This document shows positions 18,263-26,117 of a DNA stretch of 64,000 nucleotides, piece after piece. Both the position numbers and the translations under genes were made by a program. The notes under the pieces are model-generated. The model saw only the letters and a list, made by a program, of their open reading frames with translations. It searched no databases and was not told the origin of the DNA. This stretch comes from Clostridium sp. (GTDB lineage Bacteria; Bacillota; Clostridia; Lachnospirales; Lachnospiraceae). How positions within the stretch are numbered: the stretch's first letter is position 1; each line of letters opens with the position of its first letter. The stretch spans positions 179,492 through 243,491 of the forward strand of contig JAETQD010000002.1 of assembly GCA_021770825.1 (NCBI GenBank), read 5' to 3'.

Positions 18263-18922
18263 TTAACGAACCCGCTTGTCCACTTTCTTTACCAGGTACA
18301 TTCCCAGGGACTGGATGACCTGTACCACCACAACCAGGAACACAATGGCAGTCCACATCACTCCGTCTTCCGTGCGGTAATATCCATAGTTGATGGCGAT
18401 GGCGCCGAGTCCTCCGGCCCCCACGAAGCCTGCCATGGCCGAATAGCCCAGGATGGTGGTAATGGCAATGGCCGCATTGAGAAGGAGGGACGGCTTTGCC
18501 TCCGGAAGCAGCACCTTGTAAATAATCTGCCAGGTGGAGGCGCCCATGGATTTTGCTGCTTCAATAATTCCATAATCCACTTCCTTTAAGGAAGATTCCA
18601 CAATTCTTGCCACATAGGGAGCCGATGCCAGGGTCAGCGGCACAATAATGGCCCTCACGCCAACAGTGGTTCCCACCAGCTTCCTGGTAAAGGACTGGAT
18701 GGCAATTAACAAAATTAAAAACGGAAGGGAACGGACCAGATTGATGGCCACTCCCAGGGTTTCCTGGATTTTCGGCCTGGGGCTGATTCCGTCCTTTGCC
18801 CAGATCACCAGAAGAATTCCCAGGGGAATTCCGATCACATAAGCCAGAAATGAGGACACAAAGGTCATAATCAAAGTATTTCCCAATTCCTCAAAAAACA
18901 TGGAAATCATTTTAAAGGTCAT
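18263..18922 (-). CDS. metI: methionine ABC transporter permease MetI
   Basis: About 219 residues with five to six transmembrane helices and the permease EAA loop (AAKSMGASTWQIIYKVLLPEA), which docks on the MetN ATPase. The start at ATG 18922 is chosen because GAGGAGG lies 9 bases upstream. The coding region then overlaps the metN 3' end by 11 bases, implying coupling. The longer frame from 18940 would place the ribosome-binding site inside the gene. Confidence 0.9.
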   Translation of the reverse strand: MTFKMISMFFEELGNTLIMTFVSSFLAYVIGIPLGILLVIWAKDGISPRPKIQETLGVAINLVRSLPFLILLIAIQSFTRKLVGTTVGVRAIIVPLTLASAPYVARIVESSLKEVDYGIIEAAKSMGASTWQIIYKVLLPEAKPSLLLNAAIAITTILGYSAMAGFVGAGGLGAIAINYGYYRTEDGVMWTAIVFLVVVVQVIQSLGMYLVKKVDKRVR

Positions 18923-19931
18923 TTTTTCCAACCTCCTCATAGGGTACTTTTGCCCTCGTCAGATAATGGAGGACTCTCTCAATCTCCTGCTCGCTGTCCG
19001 GCAGCTCAATAATCATCTGTCCGGCAGCCTTACCTTTAATGTCTCTGGTGGCTGCATACATAATGTTCACCGGAACCTTGCAGGCCATAATCACGTTGGA
19101 AATTACAGGCTCGTTGGAAGCCAGTCCGTCAAAGGTAATGCGGAACAGCCGTCCGGTGCCGAATTCCACTTTCTCCGCCGCGTCTCCAAGAATCAACTGG
19201 CGGCCGATTTTGGACTTGGGCCCTGCAAACACCTGGGACACATTTCCCATCTCTGCGATGTGGCTCTTATCAATGATGGCCACCCGGTCACAGATGGCTT
19301 CAATCACAGACATCTCATGGGTAATGATAATGACTGTGATTCCCATGGTCTGGTTGATTTCCTTTAAAAGCTGTAAAATGGCCTTTGTGGTGTTGGGGTC
19401 CAGGGCACTGGTGGCCTCATCGCACAACAGCACCTTGGGGTTGGTGGCGATGGCTCTGGCGATGGCCACCCTCTGCTTTTGCCCGCCGGATAACTGGGAC
19501 GGATAGGCTGCTTCCCTGTCCTCCAGTCCCACCAGCTTTAAAAGCTCTCTGGCCCGCTCACAGGCCTGCTTTCTTGGAATCCCCGCAATTTCCATGGGGA
19601 AACAGACATTATTTAACACATTTCTCTGGGCCAGCAGATTAAACTGCTGGAAAATCATTCCCATGGACTGACGGGTTTTCCTTAAGTCCGCATCCTTCAT
19701 CTTTGACAAAGGCTTTCCATCATAATAAACCTCGCCCTCGGTGGGTGTTTCCAGAAAATTCATACACCGCACCAGAGTACTTTTTCCGGCCCCTGAAAGA
19801 CCGATGATTCCGAAAATTTCTCCGGGCATAATTTCCAGGCTGATGTTTTCCAGTGCCCTCACATTCCCCTGGCTACCCTTAAACTCTTTTCCGAGTCCTT
19901 CCATTCGTATGATCGGATTAATTTCTGCCAT
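18912..19931 (-). CDS. metN: methionine ABC transporter ATPase MetN
   Basis: 339 residues. Walker A is GLSGAGKST, the Q-loop FQQFNLLAQ, the signature LSGGQKQR, Walker B VLLCDEATSALD and the H-loop IITHE. The C-terminal NIL domain (from about residue 265) is the methionine-sensing regulatory domain that mediates trans-inhibition in E. coli MetN. The ATG follows AAAGGAG. The gene is preceded by a terminator hairpin and a Met/Cys-rich leader ORF, so expression is probably controlled by attenuation. Confidence 0.95.
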   Translation of the reverse strand: MAEINPIIRMEGLGKEFKGSQGNVRALENISLEIMPGEIFGIIGLSGAGKSTLVRCMNFLETPTEGEVYYDGKPLSKMKDADLRKTRQSMGMIFQQFNLLAQRNVLNNVCFPMEIAGIPRKQACERARELLKLVGLEDREAAYPSQLSGGQKQRVAIARAIATNPKVLLCDEATSALDPNTTKAILQLLKEINQTMGITVIIITHEMSVIEAICDRVAIIDKSHIAEMGNVSQVFAGPKSKIGRQLILGDAAEKVEFGTGRLFRITFDGLASNEPVISNVIMACKVPVNIMYAATRDIKGKAAGQMIIELPDSEQEIERVLHYLTRAKVPYEEVGKNDL

Positions 19932-19954
19932 ACTGTATCTCCTTTACACTGCAA

Positions 19955-19989
19955 TATAAAAGCCGCAGTCCTTATACGAACTGCGGCTT
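19955..19989 (-). terminator. intrinsic terminator between leader ORF and metN (attenuator)
   Basis: On the minus strand, AAGCCGCAGT (19989-19980), a 10-base loop and ACTGCGGCTT (19969-19960) are followed by TTATAT. The stem is perfect over 10 bases and the U-tract is short. It lies 33 bases after the leader ORF stop and about 30 bases before the metN start. Its 5' arm contains GCCGCA, complementary to two TGCGGC copies in the leader ORF. Confidence 0.75.
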
Positions 19990-20022
19990 ACCCTTTTCTT
20001 TTTCGTTTCCGAGGGTGACTCT

Positions 20023-20151
20023 CTATCTTACACAATCCATACAGGAAGTATCTGCACTCTGAAATTTTTCCATGCAAAAAATCATGCCGCACATGGCCAT
20101 GCCGCACATCAGAGACATCATATTCATCTGTAAGGTATATGTGTTCGTCAT
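20023..20151 (-). CDS. Met/Cys-rich leader peptide of metNIQ (42 aa)
   Basis: ATG at 20151 follows TTGGGAGG with 8 bases' spacing, and TAG is at 20023-20025. Of 42 residues, 10 are Met (1, 9, 11, 12, 15, 18, 20, 23, 27, 38) and 5 are Cys (16, 21, 26, 37, 40). That is 36 percent sulfur amino acids, far above an ordinary protein. It lies between a consensus promoter and an intrinsic terminator, directly before the methionine importer operon. The sequence TGCGGC occurs twice (20101-20106 and 20086-20091) as Cys-Gly codons following Met codons and can pair with the terminator 5' arm. The likely role is sensing charged Met-tRNA or Cys-tRNA by ribosome stalling. A small functional peptide cannot be excluded. 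Confidence 0.75.
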   Translation of the reverse strand: MTNTYTLQMNMMSLMCGMAMCGMIFCMEKFQSADTSCMDCVR

Positions 20152-20206
20152 CCTGTTACCTCCCAAGCCTTTTAAGGCTTTGGTTCTTAGAACTTTATTG
20201 GTTTGG

Positions 20207-20235
20207 ATTGTACATCACTTTTTTCCCGCCGTCAA
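20207..20235 (-). promoter_or_regulatory. promoter of the metNIQ leader
   Basis: On the minus strand, TTGACG (20235-20230), a 17-base spacer and TACAAT (20212-20207) give a near-consensus sigma-A promoter. Transcription would start near 20200, about 50 bases before the leader ORF. A hairpin (AAGCCTT / AAGGCTT near 20165-20180) sits just before the leader ribosome-binding site. Confidence 0.8.
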
Positions 20236-20262
20236 TACTTTTTCAAAAATTCCCGGGGCGGA

Positions 20263-20309
20263 ATAAAAAAAGCCGGGGGTACATAATCCATTTTGTTATG
20301 TACCTCCGG
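20263..20309 (-). terminator. rny terminator
   Basis: On the minus strand, CCGGAGGTACATAA pairs with TTATGTACCCCCGG (one mismatch), followed by CTTTTTTT. It insulates rny from the metNIQ leader promoter. Confidence 0.85.
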
Positions 20310-20330
20310 ACATTTCTGTCTTAAATCCCC

Positions 20331-21875
20331 TTATTTTGCGTAATCGGTAACTCTGGACTCACGGATCACATTGACTTTGATCTGTCCCGGATATTCCAAT
20401 TCATCCTCGATTCTCTTTGAAATATCCCTTGCCAGAAGAACCATATCATCATCACTGATCTGATCCGGCACCACCATGATACGCACTTCGCGTCCTGCCT
20501 GGATCGCGAAGGACTTGTCAACGCCCTTGAAGGCATTGGTAATATCCTCTAACTGTTTCAGGCGGTTCGTGTATGTTTCCAACGTCTCTCTTCTCGCACC
20601 GGGTCTTGCAGCGGAAATTGTATCGGCTGCCTGAACGATACAGGAAATGAGGCTCGTCGGTTCAACATCGCCATGATGGGATTCCACTGCATTGATAACC
20701 ACAGCGGATTCCTTATACTTCTTACAGAGCTCGGAACCAAGCTGGATATGGGAACCTTCCATTTCATGGTCGACGGATTTTCCAATGTCATGTAATAAAC
20801 CGGCACGTTTTGCCATTCTGACATCTACACCAATTTCAGAAGCCAGCAAACCTGATAACTGAGCAACTTCTATGGAATGCTTTAATGCATTCTGCCCGTA
20901 ACTGGTTCTGAATTTCATCTTGCCAAGTAACTTGACAAGCTCCGGATGGATTCCATGGATGCCGACCTCTAAAATAGCGGCCTCGCCTTCCTCGCGCATC
21001 ATATTTTCGACTTCTTTCTGCGCTTTCTCCACCATCTCTTCGATTCTGGCCGGGTGAATACGTCCGTCCACAATCAAACGCTCTAAAGCAATTCTTGCTA
21101 CTTCTCTCCGAACCGGGTCGAATCCCGACAGTACGACTGCTTCCGGAGTATCGTCGATGATCAGCTCCACGCCGGTCATGGTCTCTAAGGTACGGATATT
21201 CCGGCCTTCCCGTCCAATGATACGGCCCTTCATTTCGTCGCTGGGGAGCTGAACAACAGAAACCGTAGTCTCTGCCACATGGTCAGCGGCACATCTCTGG
21301 ATGGCTGTAACCACGTACTCTTTTGCCTTCTTGTCAGCTTCTTCCTTTGCTTTGCTTTCCAACTCCTTGATGAGCTTCGCAGTGTCGTGTTTCACGTCCT
21401 CTTCCACGGATTTCAGAAGGTATTCTTTCGCCTGGTCCGATGTGAGTCCGGAAATCTTTTCCAGCTCTTCCTGTTCCTTGGCAAAAAGTTCTTCCACCTC
21501 AGCGGTACGCTTTTTTAAAGATTCTTCTCTGGATGCCAGGCTGGATTCCTTTTTCTCCATGGCCTCTGCCTTCTTGTCCAGATTTTCCTCTTTACTGAGA
21601 ACACGGCGCTCATAACGCTGAATCTCTGCCCTTCGCTCCTTGGTTTCCTTCTCAAGCTCATTTCTCGCTTTTAAATTCTCTTCCTTCGCTTCCAGGAGAG
21701 CTTCTTTTTTCTTCGTCTCTGCGACCTTTAATGCTTCATCTATTATTTCTCTGGACTTTTCCTCTGCACTTCCGATTTTGCTCTCATAGCTTTTCTTCCG
21801 GTAAGCCACAGCCATAATCCAGGTAATAGGAGCCACAATAATTGCTGTTAATAACACGCTGATTATTGGTGACAC
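20331..21875 (-). CDS. rny: ribonuclease Y
   Basis: 514 residues, standard for RNase Y. An N-terminal membrane anchor (about 4-22) is followed by a long charged coiled coil (about 30-190). A KH domain ([31 protein letters not shown]) and an HD domain with the HD pair in [13 protein letters not shown] follow. It is the membrane-bound endoribonuclease that starts mRNA decay in many Firmicutes. It lies downstream of recX with its own space and ends at a strong terminator. Confidence 0.95.
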   Translation of the reverse strand: MSPIISVLLTAIIVAPITWIMAVAYRKKSYESKIGSAEEKSREIIDEALKVAETKKKEALLEAKEENLKARNELEKETKERRAEIQRYERRVLSKEENLDKKAEAMEKKESSLASREESLKKRTAEVEELFAKEQEELEKISGLTSDQAKEYLLKSVEEDVKHDTAKLIKELESKAKEEADKKAKEYVVTAIQRCAADHVAETTVSVVQLPSDEMKGRIIGREGRNIRTLETMTGVELIIDDTPEAVVLSGFDPVRREVARIALERLIVDGRIHPARIEEMVEKAQKEVENMMREEGEAAILEVGIHGIHPELVKLLGKMKFRTSYGQNALKHSIEVAQLSGLLASEIGVDVRMAKRAGLLHDIGKSVDHEMEGSHIQLGSELCKKYKESAVVINAVESHHGDVEPTSLISCIVQAADTISAARPGARRETLETYTNRLKQLEDITNAFKGVDKSFAIQAGREVRIMVVPDQISDDDMVLLARDISKRIEDELEYPGQIKVNVIRESRVTDYAK

Positions 21876-21942
21876 AGGAGCACCTCCTTTATTTAGTTTT
21901 CATTGTACAACATCTCAATTTTAAACTGTTTTATACATTATG

Positions 21943-22515
21943 TCAAGTATATTGCCCCGAATCTGTTTTTTTCTGTGTATAATGAATTAAAGCCGACTGA
22001 ATGGCTTCATAGGAGAATCCTTTTCTTGCAAGATAGGCTGAAATCTTCTGTTTTTCCTCCCGGGTCGCCTCCGCTCCCGGATATCCCCGTTTTTCCAGGA
22101 CCGCTTCGATCTGCGCCTCCTCGTCCACAGGCATTTCTTCCAGTACAGCCCGGACCACATCGTCCTGGACCCCTTTCTGACGCAGTTCAAACACCATCTG
22201 TTTCCTGCTCTTCTTCCGTCCGTTTTTCTCAATATATCGTCTTACGTAATCTTCATCATCCAGATACCGGTACTGCTTCACAAAGTCGATTGCCGAGTCA
22301 ACAGAAGCCGGCAGAAATCCCTGTTCTGCCAGCTTCTTTCGTAATTCACTCTCTGTTTTACCGGAAAACTGAAGATAGTAGACTGCTTTATTGCGGGCTT
22401 CCTTTTCTTCTTCCGACGTCCCCTCCTGCCGTTTTGAGGAGCTGTCTTCCAAGGGGGCTGCCTTTTGCACACCAGGCTGCCCGTTTACCCACTCTTCCTG
22501 CTTCCACTCTTTCAT
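21943..22515 (-). CDS. recX: RecX regulatory protein
   Basis: 190 residues. A charged, low-complexity N-terminal 40 residues precede the three-helix RecX repeats (AVYYLQFSGKTESELRKKLAEQGF, YRYLDDEDYVRRYIEKN, ARKGFSYEAIQSAL). RecX binds RecA filaments and modulates their activity. It follows recA by 23 bases and has its own GGGAGG site, as expected for a recA-recX operon. Confidence 0.9.
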   Translation of the reverse strand: MKEWKQEEWVNGQPGVQKAAPLEDSSSKRQEGTSEEEKEARNKAVYYLQFSGKTESELRKKLAEQGFLPASVDSAIDFVKQYRYLDDEDYVRRYIEKNGRKKSRKQMVFELRQKGVQDDVVRAVLEEMPVDEEAQIEAVLEKRGYPGAEATREEKQKISAYLARKGFSYEAIQSALIHYTQKKTDSGQYT

Positions 22516-22538
22516 CGTTCCTCCCGATGGGATTCTTT

Positions 22539-23600
22539 TTATTCTTCTGCTTCGTCTTCAGCGGCTGCTGCTTTGTCTTCCGCGGCTGCCACAGCCACAT
22601 GCTGGGCCTCCAGACCGTGAATCTCCCTCACCTGGTTTTCAATTTCCTCGCAGATCAGCGGATTCTGCTGCAGGTACAGCTTGGCATTCTCACGTCCCTG
22701 GCCGATCTTGGCTCCCTTATAGGCATACCAGGAACCGCTCTTTTCCACAATATTGGCATTGGCCGCCAGGTCCAGAACATCGCCTTCCTTGGAGATTCCC
22801 CTTCCGAACATAATATCAAACTCTGCCTCTTTAAAGGGCGGGGCGATCTTATTCTTTACTACCTTTACGCGCACGTGGTTACCGATCACTTCGCCGCTCT
22901 GCTTTAAGGATTCCGTTCTGCGGACATCCAGGCGGACGGAGGAATAGAATTTTAACGCGCGGCCTCCGGTGGTTGTCTCCGGGTTTCCGAACATAATTCC
23001 CACCTTCTCACGGAGCTGGTTAATAAAGATAACAATACAGTTGGTCTTGCTGATCACAGCCGTCAGCTTTCTTAAAGCCTGTGACATCAGACGGGCCTGA
23101 AGACCCACATGGGCATCTCCCATGTCACCGTCAATTTCCGCCTTGGGAACCAGGGCAGCAACGGAGTCCACAATTACAATATCCACAGCGCCGGAACGCA
23201 CCATAGTCTCTGTAATTTCCAGAGCCTGCTCGCCGTTATCCGGCTGGGAAATATAAAGGTTGTCAATATCCACGCCGATATTCTTTGCATATACCGGGTC
23301 CAGGGCATGCTCTGCATCAATGAATCCGGCGATACCGCCGCGTTTCTGCACCTCAGCCACCATATGAAGAGCCACGGTTGTCTTACCGCTGGACTCAGGG
23401 CCGTAAATCTCAATCACACGTCCCTTCGGCACACCGCCAAGTCCCAGGGCAATATCCAGGCTTAAGGAGCCTGTGGGAACAGTTTCTATATTCATATTGG
23501 CGCTGGAATCTCCCAATTTCATCACAGAGCCTTTTCCATACGCTTTTTCAATCTGGGTCAGCGCCGCGTCAAGGGCCTTCATTTTATCGTCTTTATTCAT
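22539..23600 (-). CDS. recA: recombinase RecA
   Basis: 353 residues from ATG 23600. An upstream in-frame ATG at 23606 directly abuts the GGAGG site, while 23600 has 6-base spacing and is preferred. Walker [10 protein letters not shown], Walker [19 protein letters not shown] and the DNA-binding L2 loop ([10 protein letters not shown]...) are intact, and an acidic Ala/Glu-rich tail ends the protein. It catalyses strand exchange and LexA self-cleavage. A LexA box and strong promoter stand upstream. Confidence 0.97.
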   Translation of the reverse strand: MNKDDKMKALDAALTQIEKAYGKGSVMKLGDSSANMNIETVPTGSLSLDIALGLGGVPKGRVIEIYGPESSGKTTVALHMVAEVQKRGGIAGFIDAEHALDPVYAKNIGVDIDNLYISQPDNGEQALEITETMVRSGAVDIVIVDSVAALVPKAEIDGDMGDAHVGLQARLMSQALRKLTAVISKTNCIVIFINQLREKVGIMFGNPETTTGGRALKFYSSVRLDVRRTESLKQSGEVIGNHVRVKVVKNKIAPPFKEAEFDIMFGRGISKEGDVLDLAANANIVEKSGSWYAYKGAKIGQGRENAKLYLQQNPLICEEIENQVREIHGLEAQHVAVAAAEDKAAAAEDEAEE

Positions 23601-23616
23601 ATTCATCCTCCAATGC

Positions 23617-23670
23617 GAACAAACGTTCTGTTTCTTGTTTAATCATAATATACTTGTTCCAAAAAGTCAA
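23617..23670 (-). promoter_or_regulatory. recA promoter with LexA (SOS) box
   Basis: On the minus strand, TTGACT (23670-23665), a 17-base spacer and TATGAT (23647-23642) form the promoter. Just downstream is GAACGTTTGTTC (23617-23628), matching the Gram-positive LexA consensus GAAC-N4-GTTC. It lies between the start site and the recA ribosome-binding site, so LexA would block transcription. Confidence 0.85.
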
Positions 23671-23905
23671 CTGTTTCTTACAGGATTCCCCGTCTTTTCT
23701 TTCGCTCCGCTTCCGGTCCCTGTCCCGGCAGCGTTCTGTTCACCCGGCAAGCCCTTCTCTGCCCCATCCTTCGTGTTTTTCGTGCCTCCCCTGTCTGTCC
23801 GTATCGTTCTTTTGTCTTATTTGTTTCCTGCGAATAAAACGGCGAACTGCCTCTGAACCTGCAGAATTTCTTCAGAAAATGCTTTTGTGATGAAACGATA
23901 TGTAT

Positions 23906-23934
23906 ACTATACGTCATTCCCCGGAACCCGTCAA
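23906..23934 (-). promoter_or_regulatory. unassigned strong promoter upstream of recA
   Basis: On the minus strand, TTGACG (23934-23929), a 17-base spacer and TATAGT (23911-23906). No convincing gene follows in the next 230 bases before the recA promoter. The 427-base gap 23607-24033 therefore holds two promoters, a LexA box and no clear coding sequence. Confidence 0.5.
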
Positions 23935-24033
23935 TGTACATATTCCACAAAAGGAAACCTGCACCGGCGGATTCCGGGGATTTGAAAGAATTGCCGAAGG
24001 GCATGCATTGGGGGCTGTCCAGACGGGTATGAT

Positions 24034-25374
24034 TTATGATTTCCGGATTCCGGAAAATACCACCCGGATTTCCGTTCCCTTTCCAACCTGGCTCTCCAAA
24101 GAGAGCTTTGCCCCATGCTGGGCCACAATATGTTTGACAATGGCAAGCCCCAGGCCAGTGCCTCCGGTTGCCTTGGAACGGCTTTTATCTACCCGGTAAA
24201 ACCGTTCAAACACCCGCTCCTGATGTTCCCTTGGAATTCCAATACCCGTGTCCTTTACCGAAAGGAAGGGGAAACCTTCCTCCGTTCCCACGGTGACCGT
24301 CACCTGACCGCCCTGGTTATTGTAGCGGATGGCATTATCACAGAGATTGTAGAGTAACTCCTCCAAAAGCTGCCTGTCCCCGGAAACCACCGCAGACCTT
24401 CCCCGGACCTCCATGGTCACATTCTGCTTCTGGGCATTCATGTTCAGCATATCCACACATTCCTCTGCAAGCCGGAATAAATCCACATCCCGGTATTCAA
24501 TCCGGCGTTTTCCGTCATCCAGTTGGGAAAGCTGGATAATATCATTGATCAGTGACAGAAGTCTCGCCGCGTTTTTATGGATTTCCCCGGCAAACCGCTC
24601 CGTATTCTCTTTCCCTGCCATTCCGTGCTCCATTAACTCCGCATAGCCGGATATGACGGTAAGCGGCGTCTTTAGCTCATGGGACACGTTGGCGGTGAAC
24701 TCCTGGCGCATCTGTGCGCTTTTTAAAATATCTTCATGCTGCTGCCTGATTTTGGCCGCAAAGGGCGCCAGCTCCCGGTATGCCGCCTCCTGCCCTGGTT
24801 CAGATAGGTTTTCCGCCATCCGCTCAATGGGCTCCACAATACTTTTTGTAAAGTAATGGGCCAGGAAAATACTCAGCAAAAACAGGAAGAGGAAAACCCC
24901 GGCCACCGTCGGCAGCATATTCCACAGCACAGCGAAAAAGCTGTCTGCCTCCCTGGAAATCCGCAGCACGGTCCCGTTTTCCAGCTTCACCGCATAATAA
25001 AACAAATTTTTATCCAGGGTTTCTGAACGCCTGGTGCCGCTTCCCTCTCCGGCCTCAAAGGCCTTCCGCACCTCCGGCCTGTCCTCATGGTTGGACATTG
25101 CCGCCGTGTCCGCATTGCTGTCGAACATTACGGAGCCGTTTTCTCCCACCACAGTTATCCGCAGGCTTTCCGTATTCAAATCATAGGCATCCGGGTGGAC
25201 ATCTTCGATATCGTCAAACACATGCATGTTCTTAAGAACCCAGGCATCCGCTTTCAAATCCCCCACGATCTGTTCCTGAAACAGGCCATAAAAGACAAAC
25301 AGGGCAAATAAAAGGGTCAGCACAATGGCCAGGGCCGATGTGGCAAGCAGCTCAATGTGTATCTTTCGTTTCAT
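24034..25374 (-). CDS. phoR: sensor histidine kinase, PhoR type
   Basis: 446 residues. An N-terminal transmembrane helix, an external sensor region of about 120 residues and a second helix (about 160-180) lead to a HAMP-like linker. The kinase core follows: H-box NVSHELKTPLTVISGY, N-box LCDNAIRYNNQGG, G1 DTGIGIP, F-box FERFYRVDKSRS and G2 GGTGLGLAIVKHI. It starts 12 bases after the response regulator gene and follows a Na/Pi symporter gene with PhoU domains, which suggests phosphate sensing. The specific signal is inferred. Confidence 0.8.
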   Translation of the reverse strand: MKRKIHIELLATSALAIVLTLLFALFVFYGLFQEQIVGDLKADAWVLKNMHVFDDIEDVHPDAYDLNTESLRITVVGENGSVMFDSNADTAAMSNHEDRPEVRKAFEAGEGSGTRRSETLDKNLFYYAVKLENGTVLRISREADSFFAVLWNMLPTVAGVFLFLFLLSIFLAHYFTKSIVEPIERMAENLSEPGQEAAYRELAPFAAKIRQQHEDILKSAQMRQEFTANVSHELKTPLTVISGYAELMEHGMAGKENTERFAGEIHKNAARLLSLINDIIQLSQLDDGKRRIEYRDVDLFRLAEECVDMLNMNAQKQNVTMEVRGRSAVVSGDRQLLEELLYNLCDNAIRYNNQGGQVTVTVGTEEGFPFLSVKDTGIGIPREHQERVFERFYRVDKSRSKATGGTGLGLAIVKHIVAQHGAKLSLESQVGKGTEIRVVFSGIRKS

Positions 25375-25386
25375 TTGGGCCTCCGC

Positions 25387-26052
25387 CTACTCAATCATAT
25401 ATCCCACGTTCCGCACGGTGCGGATCATGGCGCCTGCATCTCCCAGCTTCTGTCTCAGCGTCCGGATATGCATATCCAGGGTTCTGGATTCTCCCTCGAA
25501 GTCAATGCCCCAGACACGTTCCAGAATCACTTCCCTTGTCACCACGATTCCCGCATTGTAAAGCAGCAGCTTAAGCAGCTCATATTCCTTAAAGGTCAGG
25601 CTGCAGGGGATATCCTTCACATATACCATGCGTTTTTCATTGTCCAGAAAAATATCCCCCAGGCTCAGAAATTTCTCCTCTTCCACCGTGCGCCGCAGAA
25701 CGGCTCTCACCCGGGCAATCAGCTCCATGACGCCGAAGGGCTTCGTGAGATAATCGTCCGCTCCCATGTCCAGCCCCTTCACCTTGTCGATCTCAGAGGT
25801 TTTCGCCGTCACCAGTATAATCGGGAGCTTTTTTGTTTCCGGCCGTTTTCTGAGCTTTCCCACAATCTCCAGGCCGTCCTCATCCGGCAGCATCACGTCC
25901 AGAAGCACCATGTCCGGCAGCTTGGAATCCAGCTTCTTATAAAAATCCCTGGCACATTCAAAGCCCTCCACCTGGTAGCTGCTGTTTTTCAGGGCAAACA
26001 TCTCAATTTCCAGTATGTTTTTATCATCTTCCACCACATAAATCAATGCCAT
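25387..26052 (-). CDS. phoB: OmpR/PhoB family response regulator
   Basis: About 221 residues from ATG 26052, chosen because GGGAGG lies 7 bases before it and MALIYVVEDD starts the receiver domain. The phosphoacceptor Asp lies in DMVLLDVMLPDEDG, with Thr in ILVTAKTS and Lys in YLTKPF. A C-terminal winged helix binds DNA (SRTLDMHIRTLRQKLGD). It works with the adjacent kinase and probably regulates phosphate uptake, judging by the symporter gene immediately upstream. Confidence 0.85.
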   Translation of the reverse strand: MALIYVVEDDKNILEIEMFALKNSSYQVEGFECARDFYKKLDSKLPDMVLLDVMLPDEDGLEIVGKLRKRPETKKLPIILVTAKTSEIDKVKGLDMGADDYLTKPFGVMELIARVRAVLRRTVEEEKFLSLGDIFLDNEKRMVYVKDIPCSLTFKEYELLKLLLYNAGIVVTREVILERVWGIDFEGESRTLDMHIRTLRQKLGDAGAMIRTVRNVGYMIE

Positions 26053-26117
26053 TTGAGTCCCTCCCGTCTGCATTTCCTCCGGCTTTTGCATGCACAGACA
26101 TTATATCAGTATTTTTC

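Noticed and set aside
19931..20260. SAM (S-box) riboswitch or T-box before metNIQ
   Set aside because: No GGTGGAGGGA/GCAACC-type S-box blocks and no T-box sequence or specifier stem could be found; the leader ORF plus terminator explains the region better.
21903..22907. 334-residue plus-strand ORF
   Set aside because: Lies antisense to recX and recA, which are certain; composition rich in Pro, Ser and Leu, as expected of a shadow frame.
23678..24004. 108-residue minus-strand ORF upstream of recA
   Set aside because: Arg/Lys-rich, low-quality composition, and its frame runs through a promoter (23906-23934). No ribosome-binding site at the start.
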